A DNA stretch of 64,000 bases from Gilliamella sp. Occ3-1 (GCF_001690655.1 NZ_LZHQ01000011.1:1-64000), one strand, 5' to 3'; counted from the stretch's first letter, positions 17,445-28,264 are shown. Notes: generated from the letters alone by a model not told the origin. Numbers and translations are program-made.

Positions 17445-18230
17445 TTAAAGCGATGGGTTAAATGTTGAGAGTTGATCTAATAGTGATATCGAGAAAGTTC
17501 CTAATCCTTGTTGTTTATTAGCTAGTTCACCAGCTTTTTTCATCATAAAACATGCACAGGCAGTGGCTGATAATGGGTCAGGCGAATTAGCTATGAAAGC
17601 CGCTACCATTGCAGATAATGAACATCCTGTACCTGTTACTTTTGTTAAAGTAATATCACCACCAGTTATACTATATGTGCTATTTCCGTTAGTTATGTAG
17701 TCAACATCGCCAGTCATTGCGACAATAGTTTGATATTTTTGCGCAAGCTCTTGGGCAGCGTTTAAAGCTGATTGAGTTGTGTCTTGACCGTCGGGGCCTT
17801 TTGAGAAAGATTTTTGACCATTTAATGCTAATATTTCTGAAGCATTACCTCGTATTACTGTGGGATTAAATGATAATAATTGATGTGCAATTTCAGTTCG
17901 ATAATTAAGTGCAGTTCCTACAGCAACCGGATCGAGTACCCATGGGGTTTGTGTTTGCTGTGCCTTGGTGGCCGCTAATAGCATACTTTGGGCTGTGTTG
18001 CGGTGAATAGTGCCAATATTAATCAGTAAGCTATCGGCAATGTTGACAAATTCAGCAACTTCTTGTTCGGCAATCACCATTGCTGGAGATGCACCAATAG
18101 CAAGTAGTACATTGGCGGTAAAGTTTTGGACTACATCATTAGTAATGCAATGCACTAGTGGGCGTTGTTGTTTTATGTGATTAATAAAAGAAGCGGTTTG
18201 GGTAATTTGGAATGATTTGACTGCTGACAT
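17445..18230 (-). CDS. thiM: Hydroxyethylthiazole kinase
   Basis: ThiM salvages thiazole alcohol by phosphorylation. The 261-residue ribokinase-like protein carries PLVHCITNDVVQNFTAN, ASPAMVIAEQEV, WVLDPVAVG and the anion-hole GTGCSLSAMVAAF. It is the first gene of the thi operon. Its ATG is preceded by AGGAAG and lies about 70 bases downstream of a TPP riboswitch aptamer. Confidence 0.96.
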   Translation of the reverse strand: MSAVKSFQITQTASFINHIKQQRPLVHCITNDVVQNFTANVLLAIGASPAMVIAEQEVAEFVNIADSLLINIGTIHRNTAQSMLLAATKAQQTQTPWVLDPVAVGTALNYRTEIAHQLLSFNPTVIRGNASEILALNGQKSFSKGPDGQDTTQSALNAAQELAQKYQTIVAMTGDVDYITNGNSTYSITGGDITLTKVTGTGCSLSAMVAAFIANSPDPLSATACACFMMKKAGELANKQQGLGTFSISLLDQLSTFNPSL

Positions 18231-18295
18231 ATTTCTTCCTTTCTTATTAATTTATAAATGTCGGGAAGAATTTGCCAATTTAAGGCTTTTATGGC

Positions 18296-18382
18296 TTAGA
18301 CTTCCCTACGCTGGTATAATCCAGATCAGGTTCAACGGGTGAAATCTCAGTTTTTTGTTTAGACAAAAAACACCCCGAGTCA
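18296..18382 (-). promoter_or_regulatory. TPP riboswitch (THI element)
   Basis: Read on the minus strand, the leader contains the THI-box core. ACTCGGGGTG is followed by CTGAGA, ACCCGTTGAACCTGATCTGG, and the closing CCAGCGTAGGGAAGT. The distal arm is an A/T-rich hairpin (TTTTTTGT with ACAAAAAA). These are the conserved helices of the thiamine pyrophosphate aptamer. It sits upstream of thiM; high TPP should repress thiMED, probably by hiding the ribosome site, since no clear terminator follows. Confidence 0.96.
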
Positions 18383-18424
18383 AAATGAATTTTTATTATG
18401 AACTGATTATTTGTTTTTAACAAG

Positions 18425-19786
18425 CTATTGTAATAATCTTTCAATATCAGTAATTGCTTTTCTATCTGGTAAGAAGATGATTAGATGATCATTGTCTTCT
18501 ATGGTTAAATCAGTATTAACGATAATAACATCTTCTCCACGCACTACAGCTCCAATGGTTGCACCCGATGGGAGTTTTAGTCCATTAATATTTTTGCCAA
18601 CCAGTCTTGATGTTTCACTATTACCATTGGCAATAATTTCGACAATTTCGGATTCTCCTTGTCTTAATGAAACAACTTTAACAACCCCAGTTTGTCTAAC
18701 ATGGCTTAATAGCTCAGATATTGTGGCGTGTTGTGGAGAAATCGCAATATCAATCACACTATCATTAATTAGTTCAAGGTAGGCTTGGCGTTGAATTAGT
18801 ACAATTACTTTTTTTGCTCCCATTCTTTTGGCTAACATGGAGGACATGATGTTGGATTCATCATCACTGGTAACAGCGATAAATAGATCAGTAAGTTCAA
18901 CTTGTTCTTGTGAGAGCAATTCTTGATCCGATGATTCCCCATGTAATACTGTTGTATTAACAAGTTGCTCGGCAATTAATTCTGCTCGTTCGGCATTTCG
19001 CTCAATTAATTTGACTTGATAATTATTTTCTAAACGTTTTGCTAGAGCGACAGCGACACCACCACCGCCACTGATAATTATTCGTTTATATGGTTTTTCT
19101 AACCGTTGTAACTCACTGGTCACCGCTTTGATATTAACGGGGGGAGTTATAAAGTAGACCATATCGCCCGCTTCTATAAGTGTTGAACCAAGCGGTCGGA
19201 TAAAACGGTTTTTACGATAAATAGCTACTACTCGAGCTTCAACATGCGGTAAATGTTCTTTAAGTTCTGATAACTCACTACCTACTAAAGCACCACCATA
19301 ATAAGCGGTGACGGCAACTAAACAGACACGATTGTCGTAAAAAGATGCAAATTGTAGCGAACCAGGATATTGTACTAATTGACTAATATGGTTGGTGATA
19401 AGATTTTCTGGAGCAATAATGTGATTTATATTTATACAATCTTTGTTGAAAAGAGGGTAGTTTTCGTCATTGTATTCAGGTGCTCTAATGCGCGCGACTT
19501 TTTGTGGAATGTTAAACATGACATGACCAATTTGGCAGGCCATCATGTTGACTTCATCAGAGTTAGTTACAGCAACAAGCATATCAGCTGATTCAGCTCC
19601 GGCACTTTCTAAAACTTGTGGGTATGATGATTTTCCGCAAATCACCTGTAAATCAAAACGTTCTTGTAATGATTGCAATTTATTATAATTTTCATCAATC
19701 ACCGTGACATCGTTTTGTTTTTCGGTAACAAGATATTCAGCAAGCGCACTACCTGTTTGTCCTGCACCAAGAATAATAATCTTCAT
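18425..19786 (-). CDS. trkA: Trk potassium uptake regulatory subunit TrkA
   Basis: TrkA is the cytoplasmic NAD(H)-binding gating ring of the TrkH/TrkG potassium channel. The 453 residues contain two RCK units. The first begins MKIIILGAGQTGSALAEYL and the second IIISGGGGVAVALAKRLE at about 233; each ends in a TrkA_C domain. Length matches E. coli (458). In E. coli trkA follows rsmB; here its neighbours are the thi operon and trpS. Confidence 0.95.
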   Translation of the reverse strand: MKIIILGAGQTGSALAEYLVTEKQNDVTVIDENYNKLQSLQERFDLQVICGKSSYPQVLESAGAESADMLVAVTNSDEVNMMACQIGHVMFNIPQKVARIRAPEYNDENYPLFNKDCININHIIAPENLITNHISQLVQYPGSLQFASFYDNRVCLVAVTAYYGGALVGSELSELKEHLPHVEARVVAIYRKNRFIRPLGSTLIEAGDMVYFITPPVNIKAVTSELQRLEKPYKRIIISGGGGVAVALAKRLENNYQVKLIERNAERAELIAEQLVNTTVLHGESSDQELLSQEQVELTDLFIAVTSDDESNIMSSMLAKRMGAKKVIVLIQRQAYLELINDSVIDIAISPQHATISELLSHVRQTGVVKVVSLRQGESEIVEIIANGNSETSRLVGKNINGLKLPSGATIGAVVRGEDVIIVNTDLTIEDNDHLIIFLPDRKAITDIERLLQ

Positions 19787-19894
19787 AACTAACCTGTATA
19801 TTTAAATGGCTTTAATTGTTCCCCATTTTCCCTGTATATTAAAGCCATTGCATACTGTTTTATTTTTATTAACAATCAGTTATTAATTTTTCAA

Positions 19895-20890
19895 TTATAC
19901 AAAACCGATTGCATTATAAACTTTTTTCAAAGTTGGTTCGGCTTTTGAGCGTGCTTTTTCTGCTCCTTCTTGCATTATTGAAATTAGATAACTTTCATCA
20001 TCTCGATACTGATGATACTTTGCTTGAAGTTTAGTTAGCATATCAATGACTTGTGTTGCTACTTCAGTTTTAAGATGACCATACATCTTGCCTTCGAACT
20101 CTTTTTCAAGTTCGCAGATAGGCTTACCTGTCACGCCAGTTAAAATGTCAAGTAGGTTTGAAACACCAGCTTTATTTTTTAGATCGTAACGTACCACAGG
20201 TGGCTCATCTGAATCGGTCATTGCACGTTTGATTTTTTTCTCGATATCTTTTGGATTTTCGAGTAAACCAATTACGTTATTGCGGGTTTCGTCTGATTTA
20301 GACATTTTTTTAGTCGGTTCTTGTAGTGACATGACGCGAGCACCCACTTTCGAGATAAAAGGCTCAGGAATAGTAAATATGTCACCGTAAAGCGCATTAA
20401 ATCGCATAGCAATATCGCGTGATAATTCGAGATGTTGTTTTTGATCGTCACCTACAGGTACTAAATTTGCTTGATAGAGTAAAATATCCGCAGCCATTAG
20501 TACAGGGTAATCAAACAATCCCGCATTGATGTTTTCAGAATGACGAGATGATTTATCTTTAAATTGAGTCATACGGCTAAGTTCACCAAAATAGGTGTAA
20601 CAATTTAATGCCCAGCCGAGTTCTGCATGTGCAGGCACTTGTGACTGTACAAAAATGGTACTTTTTTGCGGATTAATACCGCAAGCTAAATATAGAGCGA
20701 GTGTGTCTAATGTAGCTTTACGTAATTTGTTTGGATCTTGGCGTACGGTAATCGCATGTTGATTGACGATACAATAAATGCAATCATATTCATCTTGCAG
20801 AGCGACCCAATTCTTTAAAGCACCTAAGTAGTTACCAAGTGTTAGTTCTCCTGATGGCTGAGCGCCACTAAATACAATCGGTTTGCTCAT
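19895..20890 (-). CDS. trpS: Tryptophanyl-tRNA synthetase
   Basis: A class I synthetase of 331 residues. The HIGH-type signature is [13 protein letters not shown] and the KMSKS loop is [38 protein letters not shown] marks the tryptophan site region (shown here in parts). It closes the aroK-damX-dam-rpe-gph-trpS block in the order known from enterobacteria, 23 bases after gph. Confidence 0.96.
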   Translation of the reverse strand: MSKPIVFSGAQPSGELTLGNYLGALKNWVALQDEYDCIYCIVNQHAITVRQDPNKLRKATLDTLALYLACGINPQKSTIFVQSQVPAHAELGWALNCYTYFGELSRMTQFKDKSSRHSENINAGLFDYPVLMAADILLYQANLVPVGDDQKQHLELSRDIAMRFNALYGDIFTIPEPFISKVGARVMSLQEPTKKMSKSDETRNNVIGLLENPKDIEKKIKRAMTDSDEPPVVRYDLKNKAGVSNLLDILTGVTGKPICELEKEFEGKMYGHLKTEVATQVIDMLTKLQAKYHQYRDDESYLISIMQEGAEKARSKAEPTLKKVYNAIGFV

Positions 20891-20913
20891 AATTTATTCC
20901 TAATCTATGCTAA

Positions 20914-21609
20914 TTATTTTTTTGCCTTAGCTTTTGGCTGAGGTAATAATGTTAATATGTCTTTAAAATCGTCAAATAAGAAATCAGGGTTGCTACTGGC
21001 GATCGATATGCCATAGTTATAACCATAGCTTAATGCAACAGTTGGACAGTTAGCATTTTGGGCTGCAGTAATATCATTTTTTGAATCACCAACAAAAAGT
21101 AACTGATCACTAAACAATCCAAATTTAGCCATTACTTGGTATAAAGGGGCTGGGTGTGGTTTTAGTTTAATCACATCTCCCCCTCCAAGCACTAATGAAA
21201 AGTACTCTTTTATGCCTAAAGAAGTCAGCAAAGCAGGCAAAAATTGTGCGGGTTTATTGGTTACTAAAGCTAGTGGATAATTATTATCGTGAAGTACTTT
21301 TAAAGTCTCTTTAACGTTGGGAAACAGTTTTGTTTCTGCATCAATGACTTTATCATAGTGTTGATTAAATAGATCTTTAGCTTTGGAAAATAGTTCTAAT
21401 GATGAATCAACTTCAATTGCTTTGAATACTCGTTCTAGCATAATATCAATACCATTACCTACAAAGTTTTTGATTTTCTCGTTACTGATTGTAGGTAGAT
21501 TCAAGTCTGCTAACATATTTTGTGTTGCCAATGCTAGTCCTGGTACGCTGTCAACTAATGTGCCATCTAAATCAAAAGCTACTGCTTGAATATTTTCTAG
21601 TTTATTCAT
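20914..21609 (-). CDS. gph: Phosphoglycolate phosphatase
   Basis: A HAD hydrolase that removes 2-phosphoglycolate, a by-product of DNA 3'-end repair. The 231 residues carry motif [11 protein letters not shown], motif II VTNKPA, and motif III/IV KPHPAP with [20 protein letters not shown] 21609 is preferred: AGGAG lies six bases upstream, and the frame overlaps the rpe stop by eight bases, indicating translational coupling. Confidence 0.93.
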   Translation of the reverse strand: MNKLENIQAVAFDLDGTLVDSVPGLALATQNMLADLNLPTISNEKIKNFVGNGIDIMLERVFKAIEVDSSLELFSKAKDLFNQHYDKVIDAETKLFPNVKETLKVLHDNNYPLALVTNKPAQFLPALLTSLGIKEYFSLVLGGGDVIKLKPHPAPLYQVMAKFGLFSDQLLFVGDSKNDITAAQNANCPTVALSYGYNYGISIASSNPDFLFDDFKDILTLLPQPKAKAKK

Positions 21610-22279
21610 GTTCAACTCCTGCTAACTCTTTACGCATGGCGTCAATAACTGTTTTATAATCAGGTTGGCTAAATATAGCTGAACCAGCAACAAACATATC
21701 GGCGCCAGCTCTAGCTATTTTGGCAATATTGTCAATTTTTACGCCACCATCAATTTCTAACCGAATATTGCATCCAGATTCAATAATACGCTGTTTGGCT
21801 TGTTGTAATTTCTTAATTGTTGAAGGTATAAAAGATTGACCTCCAAAACCTGGGTTAACACTCATTAATAAAATAATATCAATTTTATCTATGACATAAT
21901 CTAAATAATCAAGCGGTGTAGCTGGATTAAATACAATACCAGCTGTGCAACCATGATCTTTAATTAACTGTAATGAACGATCCAAATGGACAGTAGCTTC
22001 TGGATGGATAGATATATTGGTTGCGCCAGCTTTGGCAAATGAGGTAATTATCTCTTCAACAGGCGATACCATCAAATGCACATCAATAGGGGCTTTAATA
22101 CCATAGTCTCGTAAAGCTTTACAAAACATTGACCCCATTGTGAGATTAGGTACAAAATGGTTGTCCATAACATCAAAATGTATTACATCAGCTCCTGCAT
22201 CTAGCACTTTTTGAGTATCTTCACCAAGGCGAGCAAAATCAGCTGATAATATTGATGGAGCAATAATGTATTCTTTCAT
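21602..22279 (-). CDS. rpe: Ribulose-phosphate 3-epimerase
   Basis: Interconverts ribulose-5-P and xylulose-5-P in the pentose phosphate pathway. The 225-residue TIM barrel starts [14 protein letters not shown], carries [14 protein letters not shown] with the catalytic Asp and metal His residues, [10 protein letters not shown], and LEIDGGVK with the second Asp. The phosphate-binding AGSAIF is near the end. It overlaps gph in the conserved block. Confidence 0.96.
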   Translation of the reverse strand: MKEYIIAPSILSADFARLGEDTQKVLDAGADVIHFDVMDNHFVPNLTMGSMFCKALRDYGIKAPIDVHLMVSPVEEIITSFAKAGATNISIHPEATVHLDRSLQLIKDHGCTAGIVFNPATPLDYLDYVIDKIDIILLMSVNPGFGGQSFIPSTIKKLQQAKQRIIESGCNIRLEIDGGVKIDNIAKIARAGADMFVAGSAIFSQPDYKTVIDAMRKELAGVEHE

Positions 22280-22317
22280 AACTTACCTATAATAACTTGC
22301 CTTATATTCAAGCCTAT

Positions 22318-23139
22318 TTAAGACTTTTTGTATAATGCTAGAATCTCGTCAATTTTTTTTCGTCCTTTACCGGCACAGCTAATTGAACGTCGCATTTCTG
22401 TTCGATAAAGCTCGCTTGCCTTGCTGTATAGGTTCATTGTGTAATCAGTATAATGATTGGACACAAGCACAGGGATATTTTTTTTATATGCCATAGTTTC
22501 AGCTAATTCCGACAAGTTTTTATGTTCTTCAAATCCAAATATATTTGAATAATAAGCCGTAAATCCAGCTGATTCATTCGGGGGTATATAAGGTGGATCA
22601 CAATAAATTACTGAATTTTTTGCCGCTTTCTTCATTACTTCGTGGTAAGGTGCACAAATAAATTCTGCCCTTTGAGCTTTTTCTGCAAAAAAATAAAGTT
22701 CTTTTTCAGGAAAATAAATTGTTTTATACCGCCCAAACGGTACGTTAAATAGTCCATTGTTATTATAACGACATAAACCGTTATAACCATGCCGATTTAA
22801 ATAGACAAATAAAAGCGATCTAATATACTGATCTTTACTTCCATTAAATACTTCACGCAGCTGATAAAACGCATCTGGACGATTATTCTGAGCAACAAAT
22901 AGTAATCTAAGGTCACGGATAAATTGATCTGGACTTAATTTTAATAATGTAAATAATGAAATTAAGTCATGATTGATATCCGCTAAAATATAACTTTTGT
23001 AGTTGGTGTTTAAAAACACGGAACCAGCCCCAACAAAAGGCTCTATTAGTTGATCGCCTTCTGGTAGATACCGTTTAATTGTTTCCACAAGTTCATATTT
23101 TCCTCCAGCCCATTTTAAAAAGGCTCGTTGCTTCTTCAA
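22318..23139 (-). CDS. dam: DNA adenine methylase (GATC)
   Basis: Dam methylates N6 of adenine in GATC for mismatch repair and replication timing. The 273-residue protein has FLKWAGGKYELVETI at the start, the SAM-binding FVGAGSVFLN and the catalytic DPPY in VIYCDPPYIPP. Length matches E. coli Dam (278). Its place after damX and before rpe is the conserved arrangement, which separates it from phage methylases. Confidence 0.95.
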   Translation of the reverse strand: MKKQRAFLKWAGGKYELVETIKRYLPEGDQLIEPFVGAGSVFLNTNYKSYILADINHDLISLFTLLKLSPDQFIRDLRLLFVAQNNRPDAFYQLREVFNGSKDQYIRSLLFVYLNRHGYNGLCRYNNNGLFNVPFGRYKTIYFPEKELYFFAEKAQRAEFICAPYHEVMKKAAKNSVIYCDPPYIPPNESAGFTAYYSNIFGFEEHKNLSELAETMAYKKNIPVLVSNHYTDYTMNLYSKASELYRTEMRRSISCAGKGRKKIDEILALYKKS

Positions 23140-23187
23140 CGGATACTCCTATTTGTCGTTGATCGGATAAATAAACAATATCCTTGG

Positions 23188-24054
23188 TTATTTTGCGGCT
23201 TTTTCTTTATTAATTGTTGCACTAGATTTGACCCATGGTTTGTCTTTTTGTAGTGCACTCGGTAAAGACTTGATTGCTTTATGTGCTTCTTCAGATGAAG
23301 AGTAATTACCTTTAATTAGAACATACCATTTTTCATTATTACGTTTAGTTCCATAAATTTGATAGTTAGTTATTTTATGTTCGTTAATCAATTTTTTTAG
23401 ACCGTCAACTGATTTTGATGCAGCAAGTTGAATACTATAACTATTATTGTCTAGTTTTAAATTATTTGCTGAAGTAACAATTTCATCAGTTTTATGATGA
23501 GGTATTTTTTTATCAAAGTTGTTTTTATTTGTGCCAGTTTTAGTTGAATTCGCATTCTTTTTAACGTTATCTGAACTAGCAATGCTATTAATATTTGGTC
23601 GTGTTAATGGCTTAGCCTGATTATGGTTTAGTTCATGTGTGTATTCCTGATTAATGATTGGTTCTAAATTACCATTTTTATCATGAAGTAATTCAAAATG
23701 CTCGTTACTTGATTGATTAATTTGTGCTTCTGAGCCTATATTTTGTATTGAATCCATTTGCACTGCATCCAGTGCTAGATCATCTTGACTTTGAGTTACC
23801 AAATCATCTGGTACTTGTGATGTTGCAACACCATTATTCTCCGGCAGTGTTAATGGTGTTGGTTTATCTTCTTTTGAAGATTTAAACAAAATCAAGCTAA
23901 GCAATAACAGAATGACCACAGTTGATAGAATAACAATGATTAACTTTTTATTAAGAAAATCTTGCAGTATTCTTGATAATTTTAATGAGAGTATAATGTC
24001 TTTATTAGATTTTTCAGATATATAACGATCCTCTTTATCTACACGCATTCTCAC
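23188..24054 (-). CDS. damX: DamX-like SPOR-domain cell division protein
   Basis: A 288-residue bitopic membrane protein. A short basic cytoplasmic N-terminus leads to one helix at about 37-59 (KLIIVILSTVVILLLLSLIL). A long low-complexity periplasmic linker rich in N, Q, S and K follows. The C-terminal SPOR domain (about 205-280) begins SYSIQLAASKSVDGLKKL and binds denuded septal glycan. E. coli DamX is longer (428), so the linker is short here. Position between aroK and dam supports the name. The usual aroB between aroK and damX is absent. Confidence 0.85.
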   Translation of the reverse strand: MRMRVDKEDRYISEKSNKDIILSLKLSRILQDFLNKKLIIVILSTVVILLLLSLILFKSSKEDKPTPLTLPENNGVATSQVPDDLVTQSQDDLALDAVQMDSIQNIGSEAQINQSSNEHFELLHDKNGNLEPIINQEYTHELNHNQAKPLTRPNINSIASSDNVKKNANSTKTGTNKNNFDKKIPHHKTDEIVTSANNLKLDNNSYSIQLAASKSVDGLKKLINEHKITNYQIYGTKRNNEKWYVLIKGNYSSSEEAHKAIKSLPSALQKDKPWVKSSATINKEKAAK

Positions 24055-24115
24055 TCCTTAACCTATTAATAGGCTTTTTGCTTCGCGATAATTTCCTACC
24101 AAGTAAAATAATGGT

Positions 24116-24637
24116 TTAAATTTGCTCTATTTTATCAATAATATAACCAGCAACACCTTTTGCACTTTGTTCATCGGTTTTAATTGTAATATCGGCAATT
24201 TCTTCGTAAAGTGGTTCACGTTCACTAGCAAGATTTTCATAAAGTTCACGTGGTGTGTTACTGCCTTGTAATAATGGTCGGCGTTTATCTTTTTGTGTTC
24301 TTGCCATCTGTTTTTCAATGGTTGTTTCAAGATAGACAACGATTCCACGAGCGGATAATCTATTTCGTGTCTCTTTAGATAAGACTGAACCCCCACCAGT
24401 TGCAAGAACTACACCTTGTTTTTCAGTCAATTCGTTAATGACTTTTTCTTCTCTGGCACGGAATCCCTCTTCTCCTTCTAGGTCAAAAATCCATGCAATA
24501 TCAGCCCCAGTACGTTTTTCAATCTCTTGATCTGAGTCAAAAAAATCCATGCCTAACTGTTGTGCAATTTGTCGGCCTATTGTGCTTTTTCCTGCCCCCA
24601 TTGGGCCAATTAGAAAGATATTTCGCTTTTCTGCCAT
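24116..24637 (-). CDS. aroK: Shikimate kinase
   Basis: Phosphorylates shikimate in aromatic amino acid synthesis. The 173-residue protein has the P-loop [11 protein letters not shown], the shikimate-binding [12 protein letters not shown] and ATGGGSVL, and the lid RPLLQ. Length is standard. It heads the block, with 61 bases to damX. Confidence 0.95.
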   Translation of the reverse strand: MAEKRNIFLIGPMGAGKSTIGRQIAQQLGMDFFDSDQEIEKRTGADIAWIFDLEGEEGFRAREEKVINELTEKQGVVLATGGGSVLSKETRNRLSARGIVVYLETTIEKQMARTQKDKRRPLLQGSNTPRELYENLASEREPLYEEIADITIKTDEQSAKGVAGYIIDKIEQI

Positions 24638-24823
24638 TGTTGTTTCATCATCTATTAATTTTGGTTAAAAATATACAACACAATGCCAACTTATTATGAT
24701 TTATGAAATCATTCGTCTTATCACTGTGTAACTTTTCTTGGATCTCCGTCTAACGACAAAAATTTAGGTCGGTAATTATCTCAATAGATAGTACCTTTTG
24801 GCAATAGGTATTTATCAATACTT

Positions 24824-25786
24824 TTAGCTAATACCAGCTTGATGCAAATCATGAATGTTTAAAACGCCTACTAATTCACCTTTGCAATTAACGACCGGGG
24901 CGGCGGTTATATTATGATCATTAAATGATTTTAACACTTTGACTGCTTTCCAGTTTTCGGGAATGCAATGACCCGGACTAGTCATAACGCCCATAATACT
25001 ATCTTGTAATGTACCATTTTTTAATAATAATCGACGTAAATCACCATCGGTAAATACCCCAATTATTTTATTATTATCTTGGCAGATTGCAACTAAACCA
25101 ACACCTGTACGGCTTAATTCTAACATGGCATCCATAACGGTTGCATTTTGCGGTACTTTAGGAATTCGATCACCAGTTCGCATTACATCTTTGACATGAT
25201 TGAGTAATTTAGCACCTAAACTACCTGCAGGGTGGGAGCGTGCAAAATCTTCCTCTTTAAAGCCTCGTGCTCGCATTACTGCAATTGCTAGCGCATCCCC
25301 TATTAATAATGTATTAGTTGAACTAGATGTTGGTGCAAGCCCCATGGGACAAGCTTCTTTCTCAATTGAAATATCAAGAATTGCTTGGGCTGATTTAGCG
25401 AGTGGCGAATCCAATCCTCCAGTGATAGCAATAACAGGTACCTGCATTTCAATAAGAATTGGTAAAATAAAATTGAATTCCTTAGCGCGACCTGAGTAAG
25501 AAATTAAAATGGCTACGTCGTTTTGAGTTATCATTCCTAAATCGCCATGTAAGGCTTCCGATGGATGCATAAAAAAAGCAGGGCTTCCTGTACTAGCTAA
25601 CGAGGCGGCAATCTTTTTTCCTATATGTCCAGATTTTCCGATACCCGAAACAACGACTTTACCTTTGGTGGTTAAAATAAGCTGACATGCGTTAACAAAA
25701 TCTCTGCCAAGTCGATTTGGTAATTTTTGTGCTTCGTGTATCTCTAATTCAAGAAGCTCTCGACCATATTGTAATAATTTATCCAT
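24824..25786 (-). CDS. kdsD: Arabinose-5-phosphate isomerase
   Basis: Converts ribulose-5-P to arabinose-5-P for Kdo, the inner-core sugar of lipopolysaccharide. The 320 residues contain a SIS domain (VVSGIGKSGHIGKKIAASLASTG, HGDLGM, SYSGRAKE) and two CBS repeats (about 205-318). GutQ is a close paralogue; the kdsC and lpt neighbours that would confirm kdsD are not here, so the exact paralogue is uncertain. Confidence 0.88.
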   Translation of the reverse strand: MDKLLQYGRELLELEIHEAQKLPNRLGRDFVNACQLILTTKGKVVVSGIGKSGHIGKKIAASLASTGSPAFFMHPSEALHGDLGMITQNDVAILISYSGRAKEFNFILPILIEMQVPVIAITGGLDSPLAKSAQAILDISIEKEACPMGLAPTSSSTNTLLIGDALAIAVMRARGFKEEDFARSHPAGSLGAKLLNHVKDVMRTGDRIPKVPQNATVMDAMLELSRTGVGLVAICQDNNKIIGVFTDGDLRRLLLKNGTLQDSIMGVMTSPGHCIPENWKAVKVLKSFNDHNITAAPVVNCKGELVGVLNIHDLHQAGIS

Positions 25787-25951
25787 TTAATTAGCCTATT
25801 GAATAAAATGAGTCATCTGTGAATTTATAATCAGGATGCAAGGTTGAAATGATTATAAAAACTGAATAGGTATTAGTTTAACAATTAATGTTTAAATATT
25901 CAAAAAAGTATGCATTTTAGCCTTAATATTTGCTAGTTACTTTTTAATAAG

Positions 25952-26573
25952 CTAAAAACCTAAGGCGACTTTAATTCCTAGTGTAATTAAAATGCCTCCT
26001 AGTAATTTATCAATTATAAATTGAATTTTAAAGTAACGTCGTTGTACACTTTATTCTTTGAAAAATAAAGACGATAAAAAGCCACCAAAAAACACCTTCA
26101 ATCCAAATAATAAACGCAACGATTAGCTTATCAAGTGTTGATGATTCTGCATTAAGCACTTGAGTAAAGGTAGCTAAAAAAATAACGTTGCTTTAGGATT
26201 AAGTAAATTACATAAAAAACCTTGCATAAAGGCTGATTTTTTTGAAATTGGCTGCGTGAGTTGTGGCTTACCAATATAGGTGGTATTCAGATTTTGAGCG
26301 AGTAGTGCCTTTATGCCAAGCCATATTAAGTAAGTGGCACCCGCATAGCGTAAGGCGTTATAAAGAAGTGGAGTTGTGGTGATAAGTACTGCAATGCCCG
26401 CAATACAATAGCTCATATGAACTAAGATGGCGATGATGACGCCTAGGCAAGAGAGCAATGCCATCTTGTGGTTATAGCTTAAGCTATTTTTTAACACCAA
26501 AAAAATCAGGTCCAGGTGAGATCATACCTAAAAAGCTGACGGTAGAGACAAAAATTAATGTATCAAACGTCAT
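25952..26573 (-). pseudogene. LysE/RhtB-family amino acid exporter, broken
   Basis: Pieces in three frames rebuild one LysE-family exporter. The start is MTFDTLIFVSTVSFLGMISP, then PGPDFF and a shift in a T7 run (a T6 would read PDFLVLKNS). The middle runs to LCNLLNPKATLFF, where the frame stops. After a shift come LATFTQVLNAESS and GVFWWLFIVFIF, and after another shift YFKIQFIIDKLLGGILITLGIKVALGF. At least three one-base indels, several in homopolymers, make it a pseudogene unless the assembly is faulty. Confidence 0.85.
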
Positions 26574-26582
26574 TATTCATGC

Positions 26583-28025
26583 CTATTTAAATACTTGTGC
26601 CGAATTATTGAGCGTTGCGATATTAGATTTATTTTGTTCAATAAACTGTTTTTTATCAAAATTAGGTTCAGTTAAATAGTCAGTCAAAAATTTAGCGTTA
26701 GTTTTGACTTGGGCTCCATTTAAAATTAAACGAGGTAAGTCAATCTGATAAATAGTCTGCCCAGTGTTTTTTTGTAGATCTTGCGTATGTGCATTTGTTA
26801 ATAAATAAAGTTTGCGTTCTGTTTCTGAAAGACGATTGATTGTTGGTGTGCCTGCTCCCATCATTAAATGATCTGGAAAAATATAAAATACAGTATCTTC
26901 TAATACACCTTCGTCTTTTAGATGTTGGATAAAAATTCCCAAATTATGATCTAGTGAAGCAGCAACGAAAGACATATTATCTGATTTTGGTGAAATAACC
27001 GATTTCATTCTTTCATCATCAAAACCATTTGGGGCATGAGTTGAAACAGTTGAAATAAATAAAGCAAAAGGTTTTTTTGTTTTGCGCATTTCAGTAATTT
27101 GTTTTTGCGCTACATCAAAAATGTCCTTGTCATACAGCCCAAAAGGTGCTAGTGGATATTGGTCGACATAGTTTTTTTCAGAAATGACTTGCATACCAAA
27201 CAGTTCTGCTGTGTGACCAATACCAGCAAAATCAGGGCTAGCCATTACATAACGGGTTTGATAACCCGCTTGATTAAGAATATCGCCTAGGCTAACTAGA
27301 TTGGTCTTTTCTGCGCGCATTAGTGGTGATGTTGTGTAGCCACCAATTAGAAAGGGCATACCGGTCATATAAGTGTACATTGATGCGGTAGTCCATGAGC
27401 TTCCTGGACTCATGGGCATATTAGCAAAAAAGGTATAATTTTGGCGAAGTTTTTGTAAATTAGGGGTAATATCCTCAAAATCGAAAAAGCCTTGTTCAAA
27501 TGATTCTAAAGATAAAACAATAATATTTTTACCTTGATAGCTAACAAGCTGATCTTTATTGGTATAGTGAGTCATATTAAGTGATTGTAACGCCTGCTCA
27601 AATGGCTCACGAGGTGCGCTTGTAACTTGATAGATTTCGTATAAGCGACTGAATGGACCATTATGGTAACTGATGGATACTATTGCCACAAAGGCTAGTA
27701 ACAGACGAAACACTAAATGACATTTACGTTTGCATAAATCTGCGAGTTTTGATAGCAAAAAAATAAGGGCAAAAAAGACAACGATAACTAAGACTGCTTG
27801 TAATTTAAAAATAAATAGCCCTTCGATTATGTCATTAATGTTTAAATTTACATAAAACTGATAATCAATAAAGCCACCACTAAAATAGATAGAAGTTAGC
27901 TCCATTACAATAAAGATTGTTAGTAAAATTATGCTTAACATTTGCCATTTTGTCTGTTTAAAGAGTGAGGCAAAAACAATTGTAATAATAAAAAGTGGCA
28001 AAACAATTAATGTCGATAGTGGCAT
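26583..28025 (-). CDS. Membrane sulfatase-fold phosphoglycerol transferase (OpgB/LTA synthase-like)
   Basis: A 480-residue protein with four or five N-terminal membrane helices (about 1-120) and a periplasmic alkaline-phosphatase/sulfatase domain. The domain shows NIIVLSLESFEQGFFD (metal site), MSPGSSWTTASMYTYMTG with the nucleophile Thr, SVSTHAPNGFDD and FYIFPDHLMMG. Relatives are OpgB, which adds phosphoglycerol to osmoregulated glucans, and LTA-synthase-like enzymes. It lies 9 bases after the LysE pseudogene start. Acceptor unknown; shorter than E. coli OpgB (763). Confidence 0.8.
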   Translation of the reverse strand: MPLSTLIVLPLFIITIVFASLFKQTKWQMLSIILLTIFIVMELTSIYFSGGFIDYQFYVNLNINDIIEGLFIFKLQAVLVIVVFFALIFLLSKLADLCKRKCHLVFRLLLAFVAIVSISYHNGPFSRLYEIYQVTSAPREPFEQALQSLNMTHYTNKDQLVSYQGKNIIVLSLESFEQGFFDFEDITPNLQKLRQNYTFFANMPMSPGSSWTTASMYTYMTGMPFLIGGYTTSPLMRAEKTNLVSLGDILNQAGYQTRYVMASPDFAGIGHTAELFGMQVISEKNYVDQYPLAPFGLYDKDIFDVAQKQITEMRKTKKPFALFISTVSTHAPNGFDDERMKSVISPKSDNMSFVAASLDHNLGIFIQHLKDEGVLEDTVFYIFPDHLMMGAGTPTINRLSETERKLYLLTNAHTQDLQKNTGQTIYQIDLPRLILNGAQVKTNAKFLTDYLTEPNFDKKQFIEQNKSNIATLNNSAQVFK

Positions 28026-28264
28026 AAGATTTGTTACTCAATATATTCAGAACTCAATTTTGCCTAAGTATATACTTAATGCATAAAAAAATAAAAATAT
28101 CGGTTAATGTTATTTTATTCACAGGTTTATTTTCTTAATTTAATTTATAAAATAGTATTAAAAATAAGCGCCCTTATCACGATTTTGCTCGTTATAGCCA
28201 AAAAGTTATGAAAATGTCAGCTGGACGATTTATTGACTAATGGGTTTAGTTATTAACTGAATTG

